This document shows positions 17,726 to 25,438 of a DNA stretch of 64,000 bases, piece after piece. The notes under the pieces are model-generated. The model made no database searches and was not told where the DNA came from. It saw only the letters and a program-made list of their open reading frames with translations. The DNA is from FEN-1219 sp964503125 (lineage in GTDB: Bacteria; Pseudomonadota; Gammaproteobacteria; Steroidobacterales; Rariloculaceae), in NCBI GenBank assembly GCA_964503125.1, contig CAZCZE010000049.1:186001-250000 (forward strand). The letters run 5' to 3'. The first letter of the stretch is position 1, and each line of letters starts with the position of its first letter. Position numbers and translations under genes: made by a program.

Positions 17726-19315
17726 ATGACTCGGCACGTAGCGCGATGCAGCCAAAGTGAGCATTGCAGCGGCCACCGACCGCTTCGCCGAGCAAGACTG
17801 ATTCGAGTTGGCATAATCTCCCTCGCGTTTGAATTAATCTCGACGGCCGCGCTCGGCGCGCAGCCGAACCTCGCCTCCGTCGTAATCCGCGGTTCCACCG
17901 TCTACGACGCGCCGGCGCTGTTCGCCGTGTACGACGAGCACCTCGGCAAACCCGTGACGACCGATAGCGCACGCGCGATCGCAGCGGCACTGCTCGCGAA
18001 ATACACGTTCGACGGCTATTCGCGCCCGGAGCTCAAGCTCGACGACTCGCTGCTCGCGGTCGGCGTGCTGCGTGTCGACGTGCGCGAGCCGCGCATCACG
18101 GAGGTTCGCGTCGGCGGCGATCCCGGTCCGCACCGGGCACGGCTCGAGTCGCTGGGGTCGGAGCTCCGCAGCGACGTTCCCATCCGTCAGACCAGACTGG
18201 AGACGACGTTGCGAAGGATGCGCGCGCTGCCGGGCCTCACGCTCAACGCCACGACGGCGCGCGACGCGGACAACGCTCATCTCTATCGGCTCGACCTCGA
18301 CACGGCCTTCGAGCCCACGACCGGCACGGCACGCATCAGCAACCGCGGCACGGACGAGGCCGGGCCGTACTTCGTGCTCGGCCAAGTCATGGTCAACGGC
18401 CTGCTCGATGGGCAGACGAACTTGGGCGCGTTGTTCAGCGCAGCCACCGACTACGACGAGTATCACGGCTTAGGAGCGGTCGCAAACGTCGGCGTCGGCA
18501 CGGCCGGCGGCCGGTTGTCGTTCGTCGGCTTTCGGTCGCGCTCCAATCCGCACGAGCCCGAAGGCGATCGCGATGACCTTTATCTGCACGACCGTGCTTC
18601 GATGACGTTCGCGCGACCTCTGCCGGGTTTCGAGCGGGCGAACCTGTCGTTGACAGCCGGGCTCCATCTCGACGATCTCGGGATCCTGCGCGGCGGCGCC
18701 CCGCTGCGCGACGAGCGCTTGCGAATGCTCGCAGTGGGCGCGCGCTGGAGCTGGCATCAGGACGTCACGACGCAGTACGCCGCCAGCGTCGACGTGGTCC
18801 AAGGCCTCGACGCGTTAGGCAGCGGCCTCGCCGCTCTCGACCTCACGACCGATCCGCGGCGCGCGGACTTCACGCTGAGCCGCATGACCTTCACGCGGCT
18901 CGCGCGCTTCCGCGACCACTGGTCGCTGCGCATCGACGCCCTGAGCCAGCAGACGGCGTACACGCTGCCGTACGGCGAGCGCTTCAAGATCGGCGGCGAT
19001 CGGTTGGGCAGAGGCTTCGAGGTGGCCGAGATCGCGGGCGACCAGGGTCTCGGCGCCAAAATCGAGGTGCGCCGCAGCTTGCCGGGCGCGCCCGCGGCCC
19101 TGCGCAGCGCGTCCGTTTACGGCTTCTACGATGTGGGCGCGGCCTTCAAGCAAGACGTGCCGGGCCGCGAATCCGCCGCCACGTCGGGCTTCGGCTTCGC
19201 GATGCAGGGCAGCCGCGTCACCGGCATGGTCGAGCTCGCCAAGCCGCTCACGCATCCCGACGTCGAAGGCCGCAAAGAGCTCTCGCTGTTCGCCGAGATC
19301 GGCCTCTCGTTCTAA
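17726..19315 (+). CDS. TpsB-type outer-membrane transporter (ShlB/FhaC family)
   Basis: A 529-residue protein. A basic stretch is followed by a hydrophobic signal (VGIISLAFELISTAALGA). The periplasmic part has a POTRA-type fold ('LASVVIRGSTVYDAPALFAVYDEHLGKPVT', 'RVGGDPGPHRARLESLGSEL'). The C-terminal 330 residues form a 16-strand barrel pattern with the family's 'FKIGGDRLGRGFEVAEIAGDQGLG' and 'VYGFYDVGA' motifs and a terminal Phe. Such transporters secrete TpsA exoproteins by two-partner secretion. No TpsA gene is nearby, so it is an orphan or its partner is elsewhere. It is divergent from the FecR/CHASE2 operon. The start codon is uncertain by some 20 residues. Confidence 0.85.
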   Translation: MTRHVARCSQSEHCSGHRPLRRARLIRVGIISLAFELISTAALGAQPNLASVVIRGSTVYDAPALFAVYDEHLGKPVTTDSARAIAAALLAKYTFDGYSRPELKLDDSLLAVGVLRVDVREPRITEVRVGGDPGPHRARLESLGSELRSDVPIRQTRLETTLRRMRALPGLTLNATTARDADNAHLYRLDLDTAFEPTTGTARISNRGTDEAGPYFVLGQVMVNGLLDGQTNLGALFSAATDYDEYHGLGAVANVGVGTAGGRLSFVGFRSRSNPHEPEGDRDDLYLHDRASMTFARPLPGFERANLSLTAGLHLDDLGILRGGAPLRDERLRMLAVGARWSWHQDVTTQYAASVDVVQGLDALGSGLAALDLTTDPRRADFTLSRMTFTRLARFRDHWSLRIDALSQQTAYTLPYGERFKIGGDRLGRGFEVAEIAGDQGLGAKIEVRRSLPGAPAALRSASVYGFYDVGAAFKQDVPGRESAATSGFGFAMQGSRVTGMVELAKPLTHPDVEGRKELSLFAEIGLSF

Positions 19316-19331
19316 CAGCGCGCCGATGAGG

Positions 19332-19337
19332 TAAGAT
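19332..19337 (+). promoter_or_regulatory. -10-like box TAAGAT before the NTF2-like gene
   Basis: TAAGAT lies 7 nt before a GTG at 19345, with the same flanks as the boxes at 6293 and 12513. The GTG at 19345 opens only a 32-codon frame out of phase with the NTF2-like gene. The transcript may therefore have a leader of about 86 nt, or the gene may start at GTG 19356. Confidence 0.4.
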
Positions 19338-19430
19338 CGCGCGCGTGAATTCCGTGTGCATTCCGCAAGAGATCGGCCACAATTTGCGTCCTGCAATTGT
19401 GGCACTCCCGCCATCCATGGCGGTCGGCGC

Positions 19431-19898
19431 GTGGCGGCTCCGTTGACCGCGCTCGAGCGCATCGAGATCCGCCTCGCGCTCGAGGATCTCAACACCGCGT
19501 TCTGCCATCACCTCGACCACGACGACGTCGACGCGCTGCTCGACCTGTTCGTCGACGAGGTCTACTACACGCACGGCAACCGCGTCTCGCGCGGCAAGGC
19601 CGAGCTTGAGCAGGTGTTTCGCAGTCGCTCGGCCACGCAGCTGCGCACGGCGCGGCATCTCTACTCGGGGCTCAAGCTCGACATCGAGAGCGCGACGGCG
19701 GCGCGCGGCACGTCCGTGTGCATGACGTTCGGCGCGTACGGCGAACCGCCGCTGTCGCCCGCGATCCCCACGCTCGTCGCCGATTTCGTCGACGCGTACG
19801 TGCGCGGCGCCGACGGCAAGTGGCGTTTCGCCGAACGCCACATCCACCGCATCTTCGTAGCGCCCGACAACACGGGGCCGATCGGCGAACAGAAGTGA
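19431..19898 (+). CDS. NTF2-like/SnoaL-type protein
   Basis: A 155-residue small protein from GTG 19431. A longer start at GTG 19356 is possible but adds a Cys-rich, unlike-looking N-terminus. The fold is the cone-shaped NTF2 type: 'LTALERIEIRLALEDLNTAFCHHLDHDDVDALLDLFVDEVYYTHG', then 'GKAELEQVFRSRS', 'RTARHLYSGLKLDI' and 'KWRFAERHIHRIF'. This matches the SnoaL_4 group related to small subunits of ring-hydroxylating dioxygenases. The pocket His/Asp pair (HHLDHDD) is present. The enzymatic role cannot be assigned. It is convergent with the small membrane protein at 19900. Confidence 0.7.
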   Translation: MAAPLTALERIEIRLALEDLNTAFCHHLDHDDVDALLDLFVDEVYYTHGNRVSRGKAELEQVFRSRSATQLRTARHLYSGLKLDIESATAARGTSVCMTFGAYGEPPLSPAIPTLVADFVDAYVRGADGKWRFAERHIHRIFVAPDNTGPIGEQK

Positions 19899-19899
19899 G

Positions 19900-20235
19900 C
19901 TAGGGGAACCCCGAGGACTCGAGCAGCGGCACGATCCAGAAGCGGACCGCCATGATCAGGACGAACGCCGCGATGAGGAACACGCTGACTGCGAGCGGCG
20001 CGTAACCGACGAGCTTGACGTTCGGCGTGCCGCGCGCGGCGGCTTGGCGCGTCGCGAACGCGCCGACCGCCGCGATGCCGAAGGCGACCACCTGCCACGT
20101 GAGGAACGCCACCACGCGGTTCAAGCCGCTCGCGAAGTCCTCGTCGGATGCGCCGCCCCTGAGCGACACGAACGAGACGGCGAACACCACGAGCCAGATC
20201 GCGGCGAGCCCTTGGACGATGGGTTTGAGCTGCAT
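19900..20235 (-). CDS. Small membrane protein with three predicted helices
   Basis: 111 residues with three hydrophobic segments (IVQGLAAIWLVVFAVSFVS; VAFLTWQVVAFGIAAVGAFA; APLAVSVFLIAAFVLIMAV). No signature I recognise. The start ATG lies 9 nt after the end of the dioxygenase gene on the same strand, so the two are probably co-transcribed. Confidence 0.6.
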   Translation of the reverse strand: MQLKPIVQGLAAIWLVVFAVSFVSLRGGASDEDFASGLNRVVAFLTWQVVAFGIAAVGAFATRQAAARGTPNVKLVGYAPLAVSVFLIAAFVLIMAVRFWIVPLLESSGFP

Positions 20236-20244
20236 GAGGTGCCC

Positions 20245-21105
20245 CTAGTGGACGAGAGTCGGCCGCGCCGGCGCCGCACCGAGCCGGATCTCGCGCGGCA
20301 CGGCCGCGAGCCCGAACGCGTAGGCGTCGAGCGACAACAGGCCGCGGTCGTAGCTCGCGTGGATGCGCACGCCGGGCTCGTCCTCGTGAGCCGCGCCGAG
20401 CGCGACGAATAACGGCAGATAGTGCTCGGGCGTCGGATGATTTTGCGCCGCGTACGGCGCGCGCTCGCGATAGCGCAGCAGGTCGTCGACACGGCGCGCC
20501 GTGATGGCCCCGGCCGTCCATTCGTTGAACGCCTCGACGAACTCCAGCGGCGGGCTATCGTCGCTGCGATCGCCCGCGTGGAAATACAGCGCGAGGTTGT
20601 GCGTCGCACCGCCCGAGCCGACGACGAGCACGCCGCTGTCCCGCAGCGGCCGCAGCGCGCGCCCGAGCGTAAGGTGATGCTCGGGGGGGCGCGAGCCGTC
20701 GAGCGACACTTGCACCACGGGCACGTCGGCCCGCGGGAACATCAGCGACAACGGAATCCAGGCCCCATGATCGAGGCCGCGGCGCGGCTCCACGCGCGCG
20801 GGTAACGTGGCTGCGGTAAGCTCGCGAGCGATCGCGCGCGCCAGCTTTGGATCGCCCGGGGCGCGGTACTTCAGGCGATAAAGCTCGGCGGGGAAGCCGC
20901 CGAAGTCGTGGATCGTCTCGGGCCACTCGGCGGCCGTGACCTCCGTCTCGGCCGCATCGTGGTGGGCCGAGACGACCACGACCGCGCTCGGCCGCGGCAG
21001 TTTCGGCCCGAGCGCGGCGAGGAAACGCCGCGCGGCGCTGTCGACCACGGCCAGCATGGGCGACCCGTGGGAGATGAACAATGTCGGCATGCCGCGCGCG
21101 GCCAT
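20245..21105 (-). CDS. Class III extradiol ring-cleavage dioxygenase (DODA type)
   Basis: 286 residues of the LigB/DODA family, the 4,5-DOPA dioxygenase extradiol group including E. coli YgiD, which opens catechol rings with a non-haem metal. Visible ligand motifs are 'FISHGSPMLAV', 'VVVSAHHDAAETEVTA' and 'LDHGAWIPLSLMFP', plus 'VGSGGATHNL'. Length is usual. ATG 21105 is preferred because a CATAAT box lies 5 nt upstream. The second ATG (21090) would give the usual MPTLF start. The natural substrate is unknown. Confidence 0.85.
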   Translation of the reverse strand: MAARGMPTLFISHGSPMLAVVDSAARRFLAALGPKLPRPSAVVVVSAHHDAAETEVTAAEWPETIHDFGGFPAELYRLKYRAPGDPKLARAIARELTAATLPARVEPRRGLDHGAWIPLSLMFPRADVPVVQVSLDGSRPPEHHLTLGRALRPLRDSGVLVVGSGGATHNLALYFHAGDRSDDSPPLEFVEAFNEWTAGAITARRVDDLLRYRERAPYAAQNHPTPEHYLPLFVALGAAHEDEPGVRIHASYDRGLLSLDAYAFGLAAVPREIRLGAAPARPTLVH

Positions 21106-21110
21106 ATACC

Positions 21111-21116
21111 ATTATG
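21111..21116 (-). promoter_or_regulatory. -10-like box CATAAT, leaderless start
   Basis: On the minus strand CATAAT ends 5 nt before the ATG at 21105. This places the expected transcription start on or next to the start codon of the dioxygenase gene. Confidence 0.4.
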
Positions 21117-21142
21117 CCTTCAGCCGGTCGCAAGAACCGGCT

Positions 21143-21148
21143 TAGGAT
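21143..21148 (+). promoter_or_regulatory. -10-like box TAGGAT, leaderless GTG start
   Basis: TAGGAT ends 6 nt before GTG 21155 of the pirin gene. No ribosome-binding site is present, so the GTG is likely the first codon of a leaderless mRNA. Confidence 0.45.
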
Positions 21149-21154
21149 GTAGAC

Positions 21155-22030
21155 GTGAGTCAGGCGACGGCGGAAGTCATCGAGCTTACCCTGACGCCGA
21201 GGCTGCGCAGCCTCGGCGAGTTCGACGTGCGGCGAGTGCTGCCCGCCGCGGAGCGGCGCATGGTCGGCCCGTTCGTGTTCCTCGATCACATGGGGCCCGC
21301 GGTCTTCGCCGCAGGTCTCGGCATGGCCGTACGCCCCCACCCGCACATCGGGCTCGCGACGATCACCTATCTTTTCGAAGGCGAGATCATGCACCGCGAC
21401 AGCCTCGGCTACCGGCAGCTGATCCAGGCCGGCGCCGTCAATCTCATGACGGCCGGGCGCGGCATCGTGCACTCGGAGCGCGCCAACGGCCTCTTAGGCA
21501 CGCGGCGCCTGCACGGCATCCAGTCGTGGCTCGCGTTGCCGCTCGAGCGCGAGGAGATGGAGCCCACGTTCCTCCATTACCCGGCCGACTCGCTGCCCGA
21601 GCGCACGATCGACGGCTGCACCGTGCGCGTCATCATGGGCAGCGCCTACGGACTCGAGTCGCCCGTGCTCATCTACTCGCCGACGCTCTATTTCGAGGCC
21701 GCAGTGCCCGCCGGCGGGGTCCTCGACGTGCTCGACGAGGCGCGCGAGCGGGCCGTCTACGTCGCCGCGGGCAAAGTGAGCATCGCGGGCCGCGAGTACG
21801 CCGAGGGCACGTTCGCGGTGGCACGCGAGGGGACGATCGTCCCGCTCGCGGCCGTGACGGCCGCGCGCATCATCGTCATCGGCGGCGCGCCGCTCGGCAC
21901 GCGCCACATCTGGTGGAACTTCGTGTCGAGCTCCGCAGAGCGCATCGAACGCGCCAAGCGCGACTGGGCCGAAGGCCGCATGGGCAAGGTGCCGGGCGAC
22001 GACGAGCTCATTCCGCTGCCGGAGCGCTGA
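21155..22030 (+). CDS. Pirin family protein
   Basis: 291 residues, start GTG. A bicupin of the pirin family: N-terminal 'GEFDVRRVLPAAERRMVGPFVFLDHMGP', the metal-site stretch 'RPHPHIGLATITYLFEGEIMHRDSLG' with three His and one Glu, and 'AGRGIVHSERAN'. Members act as quercetin dioxygenases or redox-dependent co-regulators, so the exact role is open. It stands alone upstream of the GbsR/MarR regulator. Confidence 0.9.
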   Translation: MSQATAEVIELTLTPRLRSLGEFDVRRVLPAAERRMVGPFVFLDHMGPAVFAAGLGMAVRPHPHIGLATITYLFEGEIMHRDSLGYRQLIQAGAVNLMTAGRGIVHSERANGLLGTRRLHGIQSWLALPLEREEMEPTFLHYPADSLPERTIDGCTVRVIMGSAYGLESPVLIYSPTLYFEAAVPAGGVLDVLDEARERAVYVAAGKVSIAGREYAEGTFAVAREGTIVPLAAVTAARIIVIGGAPLGTRHIWWNFVSSSAERIERAKRDWAEGRMGKVPGDDELIPLPER

Positions 22031-22047
22031 ACCGCCGATGACGAGTC

Positions 22048-22076
22048 TTGACGGGCCCAGTCAGTTGGTCTATTGT
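22048..22076 (+). promoter_or_regulatory. Sigma70-type promoter of the GbsR/MarR regulator
   Basis: TTGACG (22048-22053) and TATTGT (22071-22076) are separated by exactly 17 bp. The predicted transcription start falls in the palindrome that follows, so bound repressor would block initiation. Confidence 0.65.
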
Positions 22077-22093
22077 TTCTGTAACGACAGAAA
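22076..22093. promoter_or_regulatory. Operator 1 of the GbsR/MarR regulator
   Basis: TTTCTGT-AACG-ACAGAAA is a perfect 7-bp inverted repeat overlapping the -10 end and start site. The 26 bp from 22076 match 21 of 26 bases of the site at 22690, which suggests one regulator acts at both. Confidence 0.65.
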
Positions 22094-22110
22094 TTACTGA
22101 CGGTACCGCG

Positions 22111-22671
22111 ATGAAGCTCACGCCACTCATGGAACGCTACGTCCTGCACTGGGGCGAGATGGGCACGCGCTGGGGCGTCAACCGCACCGTCTCGCAGATC
22201 CACGCGCTGCTGTATCTCTCGCCCGAGCCGTTGCCCGCGGACGAGATCGCCGAGACGCTCGGCGTCGCGCGGTCGAACGTCAGCACGAGCTTGAAGGAGC
22301 TCCAAGCCTGGGGGCTCGTGACGGTCGCGCACGTGCTCGGCGACCGCCGCGACCACTTCACGACCAAGGGCGATACCTGGGCGATGCTCACGACGATCGT
22401 CGAGGAGCGCAAGCGCCGCGAGCTCGAGCCGACGCTGTCGCTGCTGCGTCAATGCATGCTCGAAGCCGAGACCGACCGCGAGACGCCGCTGGCTACGAAG
22501 GCTCGCATCGAGGAGATGCTCAAGTTCGTCGCGACGCTGGCCACCTGGTTCGACGACGTCAAAGCGCTGCCGCGGCCGACGCTCATAGCCTTGATGAAGA
22601 TGGGCGCGAAGATCGCGCAGCTCGTGCCGAAGAGCGTGGTGCGCAGGCTCCGGGGCACCGGCACCGAGTAA
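22111..22671 (+). CDS. GbsR/MarR family transcriptional regulator
   Basis: 186 residues from ATG 22111. A winged-helix DNA-binding domain is visible: 'TVSQIHALLYLSPEPLPADEIAETLGVARSNVSTSLKELQAWGLV', then the wing 'VLGDRRDHFTTKGDTWAML'. This is the GbsR type, which includes repressors of choline/betaine genes and regulators of membrane functions. A C-terminal helical region mediates dimerisation. Its own promoter and the one of the downstream DUF4166-TIGR01777 operon carry the same palindrome, so autorepression and control of the operon are likely. A short hairpin with a T7 run follows the stop codon (22674-22680) and may terminate part of the transcripts. Confidence 0.88.
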   Translation: MKLTPLMERYVLHWGEMGTRWGVNRTVSQIHALLYLSPEPLPADEIAETLGVARSNVSTSLKELQAWGLVTVAHVLGDRRDHFTTKGDTWAMLTTIVEERKRRELEPTLSLLRQCMLEAETDRETPLATKARIEEMLKFVATLATWFDDVKALPRPTLIALMKMGAKIAQLVPKSVVRRLRGTGTE

Positions 22672-22689
22672 AATTTTTTTGGCGGCCAG

Positions 22690-22707
22690 TTTCTGTTATG
22701 ACTGAAA
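22690..22707. promoter_or_regulatory. Operator 2 before the DUF4166 operon
   Basis: TTTCTGT-TATG-ACTGAAA is a near copy of operator 1 (one arm mismatch), lying 16 bp before ATG 22724. The following TTAC-GGA also matches the flank of operator 1. A -10 element could be TATGAC inside the site; no good -35 is seen. Confidence 0.55.
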
Positions 22708-22723
22708 TTACGGAAACAAAAGC

Positions 22724-23416
22724 ATGACGACGCACGCCTTCTTCGATCCGTTCGGCGCGTTCGCGGGCGCGGCCGGGGCGCTCGACCGCCCCGACGCGGC
22801 GCCGCGCGAGCTCGACTACCCCACGCTGCTCGGTGCCGCTTGGTGGCGCCTGCCCGCCGCTACGCGCGACCGCTTCGAATGCCACGATGCGCTCTACACG
22901 GGGACGATGGCGTTGCACGCGACGCGCGCGGGACGCTGGGTGGAACGGCTCTGCCGGCTCGTCGGCTCGCCGTTGCCGCCGCCGCACTCGACGCCGCTCG
23001 CGGCGACCGTCTACGTCGAGCCCGATCGCGCGACGGGCGGCAGCCGCTGGACGCGGCGCTACGCGTTCCCGACGCGCACCGTCGCGATCTCGTCCGTCAA
23101 GGCTCTCGATGCCGACGGCATGCTCGTCGAGCGCCTCGACTACGGGCTGCGCATGCGTCTTACGATCGGCGTGCGCGACGGCGCTCTCACCTTCGACAGC
23201 GCGGGTTACTACGTCGAGCTCCCGGGCTTACGATGGCGGGGCCGTCGTTGCGGCGCGTGGCGCCTGTCGCTGCCGTCGTGGTTCCTGCCGGGTCGCACCT
23301 GCGTCGCGCATCACGACTTAGGATGCGGACGCTTCCGCTTCACGATGACGATTCACCACGCACTGCTCGGCGAGCTGTTCAATCACGACGGCGTGTTCCG
23401 CTCCGCGGGGGAGTAG
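22724..23416 (+). CDS. DUF4166 domain protein
   Basis: 230 residues, no signal peptide. The sequence has the DUF4166 layout: 'FECHDALYTGTMALHAT..GRWVERLCRLVGSPLPPP', then 'VYVEPDRATGGSRWTRRYAFP' and a C-terminal beta-rich half ending 'FRFTMTIHHALLGELFNHDGVF'. Members are often paired with TIGR01777 epimerase-like proteins, as here (2-nt gap). The domain is a possible lipid- or lipid-linked-substrate binder, but no activity is established. It is probably repressed by the upstream GbsR/MarR protein. Confidence 0.8.
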   Translation: MTTHAFFDPFGAFAGAAGALDRPDAAPRELDYPTLLGAAWWRLPAATRDRFECHDALYTGTMALHATRAGRWVERLCRLVGSPLPPPHSTPLAATVYVEPDRATGGSRWTRRYAFPTRTVAISSVKALDADGMLVERLDYGLRMRLTIGVRDGALTFDSAGYYVELPGLRWRGRRCGAWRLSLPSWFLPGRTCVAHHDLGCGRFRFTMTIHHALLGELFNHDGVFRSAGE

Positions 23417-23418
23417 TC

Positions 23419-24918
23419 ATGTCGCTGCTAATGGTCCTGCTGGCCACGCAAATCGCGCTCGGCGCCGTCGACACTCTCTGGCACCACGAGATCGTCGAGC
23501 GGCTGCCGAGCCGGCGTCAGGCGCGCACCGAATCGGCGCTGCATGCCGCGCGCGAGCTCTGCTACGCGCTGCTGTTCTTCGCGCTCGCGTGGTGCACGTG
23601 GCACGGCGCCTGGGTGGCGTTGATCGTGACGTTGCTCGCGCTCGAGGTCGTCATCACGCTCACGGATTTCGTCATCGAGGACCGCACGCGACGGCTGCCG
23701 ACGACGGAGCGCATCCTGCACACGGTGCTCGCCATCAACTTCGGCGCGCTGCTCGCGGTCTTCGCGCCCACGTTGCTCGCGTGGTCTCGACTGCCGACGG
23801 CGATCGTACCGGCCGACTACGGCGTCGCGTCCTGGCTGCTCACGGCCGCGGCCGTCGGCGTGCTCGCGTTCGGCGTGCGCAACGGCCTTGCGGCGCGCCG
23901 GCACTTCGCGACGCCGGCCTGGGAGCGCCGCGGCCTCCGCCCCGGCCGGCGCGCCGACGGCAAGCACGTGCTCGTCACGGGCGCGACGGGCTTCATCGGC
24001 ACAAAGCTCGTCGACCGCCTGCTCGAGCGCGGCGACCGCGTGAGCGTGCTCGTGCGCAACCGCGCCAAGGCGCTCGATCTCTTCGGCCCGCACGCCGAGA
24101 TCGTCGACGACCTCGCGGCGTTGCCGGCCACGACGCGGATCGACGCGATCGTCAACCTCGCGGGCGAGTCGATCGCGGGCGGGCTCTGGACCAAGAAGCG
24201 CCGCGCGTTACTGCTCGAGAGCCGGCTCGGCGTCACGCGCGCGCTGCTCGCGCTCGTCGCGCGCCTGACGACACCGCCCACGACCTGGATCAACGCCTCG
24301 GCCATCGGCTACTACGGCGCGCGCGACGGCGACGAGCCGTTGCACGAGAAGAGCGCGCCCGGCACGGGGTTCCAGGCCGAGCTCTGCCGCGCTTGGGAAG
24401 AGACCGCGGCACGCGCGGCGGAGCACGGCGTGCGCGTGACGGCTCTGCGCATCGGCGTCGTGCTCGGCCGCGACGGCGGCGCCCTGCCCTCGCTCGCACG
24501 GCCCGTGCGCCTGTTCGCGGGCGTAATCCTCGGGACGGGCCGGCAGTGGTTCTCGTGGATCCACGTCGACGACCTGCTCGGGCTCGTGCTGTTCGTGCTC
24601 GACGAACGGACGCTCGCGGGGCCGATCAACGCGACGGCGCCGGCGCCGGCCCGCCACGCCGAGGTCATGGCGGCGATCGCAGCCGCGGTCGGCAGGCCGC
24701 TCTGGCCGCTGCGCGTGCCCGCGAAGCTGCTCGGCGCCGTGCTCGGCGAGCTTGCGGAGCTGTTCGTCGCAGGTCAGCGCGTGCTGCCGGAGCGCGCGCT
24801 GGCGCTCAGCTTCGCCTTTCGGCACGCGACGATCGACGCCGCGCTGACGGAGCTGCTCGCGCGCAGGCGCGCGCTCGAGGCGCCGCCGGGCGTCCGCGGC
24901 GTCAACGACGCGCGGTGA
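23419..24918 (+). CDS. TIGR01777 NAD(P)-binding epimerase fused to a membrane domain
   Basis: 499 residues from ATG 23419. The first 175 residues hold about four membrane helices (LLMVLLATQIALGAVD, YALLFFALAWCTW, WVALIVTLLALEVVITL, TVLAINFGALLAVFAPTLL). From about 180 comes an extended-SDR domain of the TIGR01777 (SDR39U1/YfcH) group: 'VLVTGATGFIGTKLVDRLL', 'VNLAGESIAGGLWTKKRR', 'NASAIGYYG' and 'WFSWIHVDDLLGLV'. The Tyr of the active site is in IGYYG. The free-standing family has about 300 residues, so this is a fusion that tethers the enzyme to the membrane. It is the last gene of the DUF4166 operon. Confidence 0.85.
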   Translation: MSLLMVLLATQIALGAVDTLWHHEIVERLPSRRQARTESALHAARELCYALLFFALAWCTWHGAWVALIVTLLALEVVITLTDFVIEDRTRRLPTTERILHTVLAINFGALLAVFAPTLLAWSRLPTAIVPADYGVASWLLTAAAVGVLAFGVRNGLAARRHFATPAWERRGLRPGRRADGKHVLVTGATGFIGTKLVDRLLERGDRVSVLVRNRAKALDLFGPHAEIVDDLAALPATTRIDAIVNLAGESIAGGLWTKKRRALLLESRLGVTRALLALVARLTTPPTTWINASAIGYYGARDGDEPLHEKSAPGTGFQAELCRAWEETAARAAEHGVRVTALRIGVVLGRDGGALPSLARPVRLFAGVILGTGRQWFSWIHVDDLLGLVLFVLDERTLAGPINATAPAPARHAEVMAAIAAAVGRPLWPLRVPAKLLGAVLGELAELFVAGQRVLPERALALSFAFRHATIDAALTELLARRRALEAPPGVRGVNDAR

Positions 24919-25351
24919 GCTCGGCTCGGCGACTTCGGCCTCGGCCTCGCGCTCGTGGCGACGCTCGCGGTCCGCATCTCGCGGCTCGGAGTCGTCGGCG
25001 GGCGCGGCGAGCGGCGTCTCGCCCGTCTGCGCGACGGACCAGTTTTGGCATTCGTAGCGATCGCGGCGCGTCTGCTCGAGCGACTGACCGCGCTGGCCCA
25101 CGACCTCGAGCGCGCGCAGATCCTCGACGGCCGCTGCCGGCGCACAGAGCGCGACGAGCGCGGCCGCTGCGAGCGCGCTCGCCGATATGGACGCCCACGC
25201 CGACACGCGGCCCGTACCAAGGCGAGTAATACCCGAAGGGATAACCGTAGGTGTAACCGAAGCCGATGGAAGGCCGGACGAGCACGCGATGCCGGTGGTC
25301 CGCCGCGGCCGGCCAGCTCGACGATACGGCAACGAGGGCAATGACAACCAA
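24902..25351 (-). pseudogene. Frameshifted small exported protein with YECQNW motif
   Basis: From a TTG near 25351 the frame gives a signal peptide (VVIALVAVSSSWPAAA) and a Tyr/Gly-rich stretch (FGYTYGYPFGYYSPWYG). It then turns into Arg-rich shadow sequence. The neighbouring frame takes over with AAAVEDLRALEVVGQRGQSL, then RDRYECQNWSVAQTG. Proteins of this type normally carry both parts in one frame: a signal, a YG-rich region and 'Q...QDRYECHxWAxxQTG'. I infer one ancestral gene broken by a frameshift near 25150-25190. It also has no proper stop before running into the TIGR01777 gene. A sequencing error is possible. Confidence 0.45.
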
Positions 25352-25438
25352 AACGACACGAACGCCGGCTGAAGGCTCCTTGACCGGCTCGGCAGGGGCC
25401 GGAGAATCGAACCCTCGTCTACGGCGCTCACTATCAGC

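Noticed and set aside
19345..19443. 32-codon frame starting at the GTG right behind TAAGAT.
   Set aside because: It is out of phase with the NTF2-like gene and has no protein-like character; an unused start or leader is more likely.
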